This document shows positions 29,062-36,298 of a stretch of 41,856 bases of DNA, piece by piece. The DNA is from Candidatus Yanofskybacteria bacterium RIFCSPHIGHO2_01_FULL_44_24. GTDB taxonomy: Bacteria; Patescibacteriota; Minisyncoccia; 2-02-FULL-40-12; GWA2-44-9. The stretch spans positions 1-41,856 of the forward strand of contig MGJK01000005.1 of NCBI GenBank assembly GCA_001794215.1, read 5' to 3'. Position 1 is the first letter of the stretch; every line of letters starts with the position of its first letter. The position numbers were made by a program, and so were the translations under genes. Below the pieces are notes generated by a model. It ran no database searches, had not been told where the DNA came from, and worked only from the letters and a program-made list of their open reading frames with translations.

Positions 29062-29496
29062 ATGAAGACTGGCAAGTTATTTTATGACAATCGAAACCCC
29101 TCCAAGGTTACCGATGTTTATTGGATTTTTGCTGAAAGAAAAATGGGAGCATACCCAAAAGGAACAATGTGTGGTGGAAAGTGGCTTATATTTGTAAATA
29201 AAGAAAGACTTGATACGGTATGGAGAAAAATAAAATATGCCACTGAAAAAGGCAAATTGGGGTATGAGTCAAAGACTGCTACAGCAAAGTCTAATCCTCT
29301 TGCGGGAAAATCAAGACAAAAAGTCATCTGCGTTTATACTTATGATTGGACCGACGAGGCAGATATAAAAAGAATTCGCGATGAATTAAAAAAGCTTGGA
29401 ATAGCCTGGAAAATACCATATAAAACCGACCAGGATACATTTGATGGAAATTATCGCGGCACGGTCGGGCAGAGAATATCTAAATATTATGAGTAA
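29062..29496 (+). CDS. DUF1917-like / putative phosphothreonine-lyase-domain protein
   Basis: 144 aa; GGKWLIFVNKERLDTVWRKIKYATEKGKLGYESKTAT...VICVYTYDWTDEADIKRIRDELKKLGIAWKIPYKTDQDT. Confidence 0.6.
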   Translation: MKTGKLFYDNRNPSKVTDVYWIFAERKMGAYPKGTMCGGKWLIFVNKERLDTVWRKIKYATEKGKLGYESKTATAKSNPLAGKSRQKVICVYTYDWTDEADIKRIRDELKKLGIAWKIPYKTDQDTFDGNYRGTVGQRISKYYE

Positions 29497-29541
29497 CGAT
29501 TTCGAGATTGTCTAAAAACCCAATCCTGCTATTATTCTGGC

Positions 29542-30300
29542 ATGGATAAACCCATTGCCAATCCCTCTGTCTTTACTAACCGAGTCCAGAATCTCTTTAC
29601 CGCAATTTTCAGTTATCATTTCGTGCGTAAACTGGTTGTTTTAGAGCAGGCAACTCCTTTCGGCACCTACACCAGTCTGGTTTTTCGTAGGGCCGACAAA
29701 GCACCATTATCCCAGCTCCTCAAGGAAGAACTAATAGCTGAACCGAATAAGATTGAGATTCTGGTAAAGGACGGACCGAATCAACAAATAGACGATACCG
29801 ACTTAGAATCTGTCATCAAGAGTATCCGGGAAGAGGATAACACTATTTTCATCCTTGTAACTTCCGGTGACGTTCCATCAGATGATTATGACCGTCTTTT
29901 CCGGTTCTTTACCCGGCATCAAATCATTATCCTGCCTCTGGGAGAAAATGACATTTCAAAGCTGGAAGATTTCGTAAAAAATGGTAATATTAATGCATGC
30001 TTAGTGGTTCTTTGTATGCTCACCGACCGAATTACTTCAGGGAATGAGAAGCTACCAAGTATATGGGCCAGCCGCGCCGAAAGACAAAAAGAAGCAATCG
30101 TGGCAAGATTAAACAAGATGGCAGATCTTAAAGGCCCTCAGCTCCGAACCCTTATCAAGAAACTCCGCTTCCTAATGTCTTTTGAGAAATCAGGCGGAGA
30201 GATAGCCAAGGCCTGTATGGCAGTCAAGATATCCAGAAAGACCTTCTATCTTTGGATTGAGAATGATCCAGTTTTCAAGAAGTTGTTTGAAACCGCATAA
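29542..30300 (+). CDS. Hypothetical protein with C-terminal HTH
   Basis: 252 aa; C-term GGEIAKACMAVKISRKTFYLWIENDPVFKKLF. Confidence 0.65.
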   Translation: MDKPIANPSVFTNRVQNLFTAIFSYHFVRKLVVLEQATPFGTYTSLVFRRADKAPLSQLLKEELIAEPNKIEILVKDGPNQQIDDTDLESVIKSIREEDNTIFILVTSGDVPSDDYDRLFRFFTRHQIIILPLGENDISKLEDFVKNGNINACLVVLCMLTDRITSGNEKLPSIWASRAERQKEAIVARLNKMADLKGPQLRTLIKKLRFLMSFEKSGGEIAKACMAVKISRKTFYLWIENDPVFKKLFETA

Positions 30301-30790
30301 GACAGAACGGGACACAGCCGTGTCTCACAAATTCATCAAGTATTTCCTAGTTTTTTGGCAAGTGAGACATTAAAATGGGACAGTCGTTTCAACTGTGTCA
30401 CGCTTAATTTTTCCTTGTTTTACCTAGCTTAAATGGCGAAATTGTCTGAAACTACACACGAAACATGCTCTACCGTGTCCCATTATGTGTAATTTTAAAT
30501 TTTTGACAGAGCTTGTTTTATACCCGACTGAGAGGCTTCAGCTCGTCAGAAAGCATCTAAAACCAAGCTAATAAAATCAAAATTGCCGCGACCGAGAGGC
30601 TTTAAAAAGAAGTTGGAACAACTCCTTAAAAATGCTTGTGGGGCCCGACCATCAAAGGTCCAAGACCGTGCAAGGGCACCACTTGTGCGGGGCGCGCATC
30701 GACTTCCCGCACCAGAGCAAAAAGCTCGGTGCAGGACAGGCGCCATCGTGTGTCCTTACGAGCTCGTGGGTTCGACTCCCCCGAGCGCAT

Positions 30791-30830
30791 TAAATATAAA
30801 ACCGGCCTTCAACGGCCGGTTTTATATTTA
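30791..30830. terminator. Strong palindromic intrinsic terminator
   Basis: TAAATATAAAACCGGCC-TTCAAC-GGCCGGTTTTATATTTA, 17-bp perfect stem. Confidence 0.85.
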
Positions 30831-31423
30831 CGATATAGATGTCTGACCAGAAATGCCGTTCCGATGCCAAGCGCTGCACCGGCTAAAATATCCGCGGGCC
30901 AATGAACTCCAGAAAAAACTCTGGCAAATCCTATCAGTCCGGCTGAGATCAGGTAGATTCGGCCTGCTTTTTTATTATAAATATAGACTCCGGCCGCTAA
31001 GGCAAAGTAAAAAGATGCATGACCGGACGGCAATGAACCTGTGGTTTCATGATTAATCAGCTGTTTAACATTATCTAAAACTAAGAACGGCCGGGGATTA
31101 TAATAGAAAAATCTGATCGCCTCCGCAAAGATTAAACGGGCTATAATAGCCGACCCGAAAGCAACAACCACCATCTCCTTGTAATAACTCAGCTTCAATA
31201 AGGCCGACCTTACCAGTAAAGAGATGTATTTGTTCCTGATAAAAAAAGTCAGCAGTAGCGGGGCGATTAGAAGTAAAATCAAAAAGTAGCCGAGCCATTC
31301 AGCCGAAAAAACCATGAACCGATCAAGCCAATAAATCTGGCTGGTCCAACTGTTAATTTCACGAAACAAGATTTCATTCATAAAATTCCGACATCCAAGC
31401 ACCAAATTACAAACAATGTCCAA
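30809..31423 (-). CDS. PAP2-family phosphatase (undecaprenyl-diphosphatase-like)
   Basis: 204 aa; GSLPSGHASFYFALAAGV, ARVFSGVHWPADILAGAALG. Confidence 0.9.
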   Translation of the reverse strand: MDIVCNLVLGCRNFMNEILFREINSWTSQIYWLDRFMVFSAEWLGYFLILLLIAPLLLTFFIRNKYISLLVRSALLKLSYYKEMVVVAFGSAIIARLIFAEAIRFFYYNPRPFLVLDNVKQLINHETTGSLPSGHASFYFALAAGVYIYNKKAGRIYLISAGLIGFARVFSGVHWPADILAGAALGIGTAFLVRHLYRKYKTGR

Positions 31424-31492
31424 ATTCCAATGATCTAACTTCCAAACTGTTTGAAATTTAGGATTTGGAACTTATTTGTGATTTGGGATTTG

Positions 31493-32317
31493 TTATTTGT
31501 AATTTGAAGAATTTAACCTAATTAAATTCTTAAGCACTGCCGCTATCAGTATTGGCCCCATTCCACCCGGGACCGGTGTAATCAATCCGGCCACAGAGGC
31601 GACCGAGCGAAAATCTACATCCCCTACCATCTTACCGTCTTTCTTCCCGTATCCATAATCAATAACGACGGCCCCTTCTTTAATCACAGCACCCTTGATC
31701 AAGCCCGGCTTCCCTACTCCGGCAATCACAATATCAGCCTCCCGCGACAATCTTTCCGGATTCTTAGTAATACTCCTTATTCTGAATACCTCCGCTCCCT
31801 TTTGTTCAAGCCAATGAGATACCGGCTTACCGATCAGGATGCCTTGGCCAAAGACAGCCGCTTTCTTACCCTCAAGATTGACTGAATATTTTTCAAAAAT
31901 AACCTTAAGGGCCTCCACAGCAGGCGGATTTACCTTTGATTTGTCTTTATAAAACATCTCCTGAGCGTCGTCTGACAAAACATCGACATCTTTTTCGACT
32001 TTGATCGCGCTAAGTACTTCCTGGGAATTGAGGTGCTTAGGCAACGGCAACTCTACCAAAATACCGTCCGACCAATTGGATATTTCTAAAATATTTTTCT
32101 TTAGTTCGTCCTCATCAATTTCTTTGGGAAATTTATATACAGTGAAGCCGATCCCCGCCCTATTCGCCGCCCTGCCTTTTAAGTCGACGAATTTTTTGAA
32201 CTCCGGATCATCTCCAACCAAAACAGCGCCCAGAGATAGCTCTATATTATTGTCCGACATTTCCTTCTTTAATTCGGCTAGAATCTCATCCGCTATTTTT
32301 ATCCCATTGATTAACAT
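31493..32317 (-). CDS. folD: Methylenetetrahydrofolate dehydrogenase/cyclohydrolase
   Basis: 274 aa; GILVELPLPKHLN, KKAAVFGQGILIGKPVSHWLEQKGAEV, DIVIAGVGKPGLIKG, ITPVPGGMGPILIAAVLKN. Confidence 0.93.
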   Translation of the reverse strand: MLINGIKIADEILAELKKEMSDNNIELSLGAVLVGDDPEFKKFVDLKGRAANRAGIGFTVYKFPKEIDEDELKKNILEISNWSDGILVELPLPKHLNSQEVLSAIKVEKDVDVLSDDAQEMFYKDKSKVNPPAVEALKVIFEKYSVNLEGKKAAVFGQGILIGKPVSHWLEQKGAEVFRIRSITKNPERLSREADIVIAGVGKPGLIKGAVIKEGAVVIDYGYGKKDGKMVGDVDFRSVASVAGLITPVPGGMGPILIAAVLKNLIRLNSSNYK

Positions 32318-33335
32318 ATTTTTCCTTTATTTTATAAGTATTCCCATGTTTCAGCAATCCCAAATAGGAATCTCGACTTTCTCGATTATTGTTAACTTTT
32401 AACCCGCCGATCATCCTCCTCTTAGTCGCCGTCCTCAACACTCTGTGGTCGGGGAAATGGACCCAGCCCAGGAAGTCCACTCCGGAAGAAATGGTTCTAA
32501 TAAATATCTTATTCGGATGAATCTGAAGTTTTAGTTCTTCTGACAAAAAACCGCCAATCTTAACTAATGCTTCATGCAGCCAGTCTTTATCCCGCGACAT
32601 AACCAGAAAATCATCGGCATATCTTATGTAATACTTTGCTTTTAAAATATGCTTGGCATATCGGTCAAATTCATTCATGTAGGAATTAACGAATAGCTGA
32701 GAGGTGAGATTACCGAGAGGAAGCCCTTTATTGGGATATTTACAGAAACTACTAATTATCTCTTTAGCTAACCAAGCTACGTTTTGATCTGGGATATGTC
32801 TTTCCAAGATTCCGATCAATATCGCGTGGTCTATATTCTCAAAGAATTTCTTAATATCACATTTCATCACCCAACAGGTCCTGGTATCGTTCTGGCTTAC
32901 CTTACGGAAGAGAGTCCTGAATCTATTTAATGCCTTATGGGTGCCTTTATTGATCCGGCACGAGAAAGAGTCAGATATGAACGTCTTATCGAAGAATGGG
33001 TATAGCACGCGATATATGGCGCGGTGAAGAAGTCTGTCTCGGACGCCGGCCTTGTGAATACTCCTTGGCTTGGGATCGTTTATATTAAAAGCTTGATATC
33101 CTCCGTGCTTGTAGGTATGATTTGATAAATCTTGATGAAGGGATATTATATTATCCATCAGGTTGAAACTAAATTCCTGGACGTCTCTTCTGCCCCGCTT
33201 GCCTTTTACGAATTCCTGCCAAGCTAAAAGCAAGTTATTTAAACTAATAATTTCTTCAAATTCTAAAATCTCGTTCAAATTTTTTGAATTTTGATTTTTG
33301 AATTTTGATCTTCTTCTATGCCCCCCCCCCAACAC
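32286..33335 (-). CDS. Diversity-generating retroelement reverse transcriptase
   Basis: 349 aa; KPRSIHKAGVRDRLLHRAIYRVL, WVMKCDIKKFFENIDH, GLPLGNLTSQLFVNSYMNEFD (DGR-type motif), YYIRYADDFLVM. True start is probably downstream of the G tract. Confidence 0.95.
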   Translation of the reverse strand: MLGGGHRRRSKFKNQNSKNLNEILEFEEIISLNNLLLAWQEFVKGKRGRRDVQEFSFNLMDNIISLHQDLSNHTYKHGGYQAFNINDPKPRSIHKAGVRDRLLHRAIYRVLYPFFDKTFISDSFSCRINKGTHKALNRFRTLFRKVSQNDTRTCWVMKCDIKKFFENIDHAILIGILERHIPDQNVAWLAKEIISSFCKYPNKGLPLGNLTSQLFVNSYMNEFDRYAKHILKAKYYIRYADDFLVMSRDKDWLHEALVKIGGFLSEELKLQIHPNKIFIRTISSGVDFLGWVHFPDHRVLRTATKRRMIGGLKVNNNRESRDSYLGLLKHGNTYKIKEKYVNQWDKNSG

Positions 33336-33762
33336 TACCCTGCCGATTATTCATGGTTTAATTGAACTATACAAAAACTGGCATGAGGTCTTGTCTCATT
33401 TTCCTTCATCCTCAAGGCACACCTTAGGTTTTCGTATTGACACATTACTTATTGAAACAGCTGAATTATTATTCTCCGCAAGTTTTTTAACAGGTTATAG
33501 AAAACTAAATTTAGTCGAAAAGTCATCATCTAATCTAGATGCAGTAAAGTTTCTCATGAGGTTGGCTTGGGAAATTAAATCAGTTAACAATAATAAATAT
33601 ATCATCCTTTCCGAACAATTAGAAAAAATTGGTAAACAGATTGGCGGCTGGTTGAAACAATTAAAAAACTCCCCGCCCTTACAGGCGGGAAGAAATATGG
33701 ATAGTTGCGAGACCGGACGAAGACCCAGCGATTGTCAGGATTCCAGACGTACTCGGGCCTGA
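33298..33762 (+). CDS. avd: DGR accessory variability determinant (Avd-like four-helix protein)
   Basis: LPIIHGLIELYKNWHEVLSHFPSSSRHTLGFRIDTLLIETAELLFSASFLTGYRKLNLVEKSSSNLDAVKFLMRLAWEIKSV...LEKIGKQIGGWLKQL; ATG at 33318 is out of frame by one C in a C10 tract. Confidence 0.85.
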   Translation: MNFDLLLCPPPNTTLPIIHGLIELYKNWHEVLSHFPSSSRHTLGFRIDTLLIETAELLFSASFLTGYRKLNLVEKSSSNLDAVKFLMRLAWEIKSVNNNKYIILSEQLEKIGKQIGGWLKQLKNSPPLQAGRNMDSCETGRRPSDCQDSRRTRA

Positions 33763-33840
33763 ACCAAAGCGTGTTGAGCCACAGGTCATTGCTGTCGTGT
33801 TCGACGCTGAACACGTTCAGATTGCCGTCGGAGTCAGTAA
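33705..33840 (-). repeat. DGR template repeat (TR)
   Basis: 136 nt aligned gap-free to 34086-34221; all 18 differences fall at minus-strand A in this copy; minus translation TDSDGNLNVFSVEHDSNDLWLNTLWFRPEYVWNPDNRWVFVRSR. Confidence 0.96.
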
Positions 33841-34020
33841 TGTATGAGACGCTGTCCTTGCCACTGCCCGTTGAATACTCTCTGGGCTGTATCTAATTCG
33901 GTATCAAAATACCTTAGCATTTCATACCAAGTATCTTTGTTTTTTTAGAGGCCGCTCAAAGCCGTAACCGTAAGCATGTCGCCATTTCTAAATTGTAATA
34001 TAAACTTTTTAAAACAAAAA

Positions 34021-34052
34021 GGGTCGGTTGGAACTCACATCCCAACCGACCC
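34021..34052 (-). terminator. Hairpin downstream of VR (DGR-type hairpin and/or intrinsic terminator)
   Basis: GGGTCGGTTGG...CCAACCGACCC 11-bp stem, TTTTTGTTTT on the minus strand. Confidence 0.8.
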
Positions 34053-34081
34053 CAGAACCGAGACTCAAGAAACCAAGGAGC

Positions 34082-34717
34082 CTACTTGCGAGACCGGACG
34101 AAGACCCAGCGAGCGCCAGGACCCCAGACGCACTCGGGCCTGAACCAAAGCGTGCCGAGCCACAGGCCACCGCTGTCGTGTCCGACGCCGAACACGCGCA
34201 GACCGCCGCCGGAGTCAGTAACTGGCTTCATGGCAATTCGAAGCCACTCGCCGTTCGGTTGATCCTTGTAGTCCAACCGCAGAGCCGGTCCAACTTCTGC
34301 CGGACAGAGACTGAGACCGAGCTGCTTGGCCACTTTAACGATCTGGGCGAAGGTCGCCCCGTTCGGGAAGCCCAGCTCGGCAACCGTGACTACGACGAGC
34401 TCGAGTTTCTTCGCGGCTCTGACCAGCTTCATCTTGCCCAAAAGCCGGTTGGCAAAGTCGCTGACTCGGAACCCGCCATTCGCGAGAGACTGACCAAGCG
34501 TGGCCAGTGAACTGTGGGCACCGATAGTGATCGTGCGCCACGTCGGAAGTTTCCGAGGCACAATTTCCATCGCGCCACGGATGACGCCGAGAACCTTGCC
34601 GAGAAGATCACCGCTCGACAACGTCTTGACGTCTGCCGGTGTGAGTTTGTTCCTTTCGAACGCGTGATCGAGTTCGGCTGCTTGCCGACTCGACATGACG
34701 AACTTGTCATTTGCCAT
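34082..34717 (-). CDS. DGR-diversified target protein (VR at C-terminus)
   Basis: MANDKFVMSSRQAAELDHAFERNKLTPADVKTLSSGDLLGKVLGVIRGAMEI...GGGLRVFGVGHDSGGLWLGTLWFRPECVWGPGARWVFVRSRK; GGGAG SD before the ATG at 34717. Confidence 0.92.
   Translation of the reverse strand: MANDKFVMSSRQAAELDHAFERNKLTPADVKTLSSGDLLGKVLGVIRGAMEIVPRKLPTWRTITIGAHSSLATLGQSLANGGFRVSDFANRLLGKMKLVRAAKKLELVVVTVAELGFPNGATFAQIVKVAKQLGLSLCPAEVGPALRLDYKDQPNGEWLRIAMKPVTDSGGGLRVFGVGHDSGGLWLGTLWFRPECVWGPGARWVFVRSRK
34086..34221 (-). repeat. DGR variable repeat (VR)
   Basis: Paired with TR 33705-33840; 18 substitutions, 16 A->G and 2 A->C on the minus strand. Confidence 0.96.
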
Positions 34718-34978
34718 GACTTGTTCTCCCTTTCCTTTTCGCAACTCGTCTCCAAAGAGACACGTTGCTCTGTTCGCTGCCTGATTGCAGCTTTTTAGAG
34801 ATTTAAATCCCCAAAAAGCCACAATCAGTATTCGCAAGTAGCATATAAAGGCACTTGTACTGAGCTTCTTGAAGTACTAACTTGCTTCTCAATTATACCA
34901 CTTTTTTACCAAAAGAGCAAGAGGTCCGTTATAGTACGAAGTTTTTGTAATTTTGATACTTTGGGATTTGTTTAGAAA

Positions 34979-36154
34979 TTAGGACTTAGAGATTAGAGTT
35001 TCCGCAATACGCTTAGCTATCTCGACCATATCCTCTTCCTTCATTCCTTGAGTCGTAACAGCCGGGGTACCTAAACGAATTCCGGACGGATCCCAAGGTT
35101 TTCTCGTATCAAAAGGGATTGAATTTTTATTAACGATAATCCCATTCGCCTCAAGTCTATCGGCCGCCTCCTTGCCCAATAATCCCAGTGAGGTAACATC
35201 GACAAGTATCAGATGATTATCCGTTCCTCCGGATATTAATTTAAAGCCTGCGCGCTTCAATTCTTCCGCTAACTTCTTGGCATTTTTTACTACCTGGTTA
35301 GCGTATTTTTTAAAAGAGGGCTGAAGCGCCTCTTCAAATGCCACCCCCATGGCAGCAATAGTATGCATCTGCGGACCGCCCTGAAGGCCCGGAAAAACAG
35401 TTTTATCTATACTTTCGGTAAGATTGAATTTAGATTTTTGGATTTGGTGCTTGGAAATTATTATAGCTCCTCGAGGTCCACGAAGGGTTTTGTGAGTCGT
35501 CGAGGTTACTATATCTGCGTAAGGAATCGGCGAAAGATGAACCCCGCCGACGATAAGTCCGGCAATGTGAGAAACATCCGCCATCAACAAAGCGCCTACC
35601 TCATCGGCAATCTCCCTGAATTTTTTAAAATTTATCTCCCGCGGATAAGCCGTCGCTCCTGCGACAATCAGCTTCGGACGAAATTTTTTGGCTATTTTCA
35701 AAATATCTTTATAATCGATAAATCCTTTTGTATTGACTCCGTAATGACTAAAAGAGAAAAGTTGACCAGTCATACTTACCTTATGGCCGTGAGTAAGATG
35801 TCCGCCGTGCTCCAAAGACATCGCCAAGATTTTATCTCCGGACTTAAGTACGCTCAGGTATGCCGCCAAATTAGCGATACTTCCCGAATAAGGCTGGACG
35901 TTTATACCGTACTCTTTCGATGACGCCCCAAATACTTTCAATCCTAACTCTTTTACATAATCCTCTAATTCATCTGTAAATTTATTGCCGGAATAGTACC
36001 TGAATCCTGATTTGCCCTCGGCGTATTTGTTAGTAAAAACTGATCCTAAAGCCCTCAAAACATTTTTTGAGACATAATTCTCCGAAGGAATCAGGTTGAT
36101 GACGGTCTTTTGCCGTTTTTCTTCTTTTCTTAAAATTTCGATTACTTTTGACAT
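34979..36154 (-). CDS. glyA: Serine hydroxymethyltransferase
   Basis: MSKVIEILRKEEKRQKTVINLIPSENYVSKNVLRALGS, YSGSIANLAAYLS, DIVTSTTHKTLRGPRGAIII, FPGLQGGPQMHTIAA. Confidence 0.96.
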   Translation of the reverse strand: MSKVIEILRKEEKRQKTVINLIPSENYVSKNVLRALGSVFTNKYAEGKSGFRYYSGNKFTDELEDYVKELGLKVFGASSKEYGINVQPYSGSIANLAAYLSVLKSGDKILAMSLEHGGHLTHGHKVSMTGQLFSFSHYGVNTKGFIDYKDILKIAKKFRPKLIVAGATAYPREINFKKFREIADEVGALLMADVSHIAGLIVGGVHLSPIPYADIVTSTTHKTLRGPRGAIIISKHQIQKSKFNLTESIDKTVFPGLQGGPQMHTIAAMGVAFEEALQPSFKKYANQVVKNAKKLAEELKRAGFKLISGGTDNHLILVDVTSLGLLGKEAADRLEANGIIVNKNSIPFDTRKPWDPSGIRLGTPAVTTQGMKEEDMVEIAKRIAETLISKS

Positions 36155-36175
36155 ATAATAATTTTCTATAAGCCC

Positions 36176-36286
36176 GCTCCGCCCCAACCTATTCAGGGCA
36201 CGGTATAGATTTTTGATAAAATCTTGCCTTTTACTCCCGCCAGTCGCGGTCCGTAAATCCCTTCATAGGTTGAGGCTTCGCTTAGT
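36176..36286 (+). other. Structured dispersed element, copy B
   Basis: 111-nt partner of 19095-19205(-); lies between glyA and the Sua5/YrdC gene. Confidence 0.75.
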
Positions 36287-36298
36287 TTTGAAAATGCG

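Noticed and set aside
21035-30790. tRNA-Leu 3' end and 30766-30787 as matching attL/attR
   Set aside because: Shared sequence is only the generic GGTTCGAC T-arm motif; serine recombinases do not usually use tRNA 3' ends.
30583-30846. 87/89-aa plus ORFs
   Set aside because: Overlap hairpin-rich sequence, a tRNA-like 3' end and a terminator; low-complexity basic translation.
32286-33335. Group II intron or retron RT
   Set aside because: LGNLTSQ motif, adjacent TR/VR and Avd identify a DGR; no maturase domain or intron RNA motifs seen.
33602-33814. 70-aa minus ORF covering the TR
   Set aside because: This is the template repeat, not a gene; its Asn-rich translation mirrors the diversified protein end.
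34028-34510. 160-aa plus ORF and other ORFs across the VR/target region
   Set aside because: Antisense to the DGR target gene, in GC-rich coding sequence; the codon signal belongs to the minus strand.
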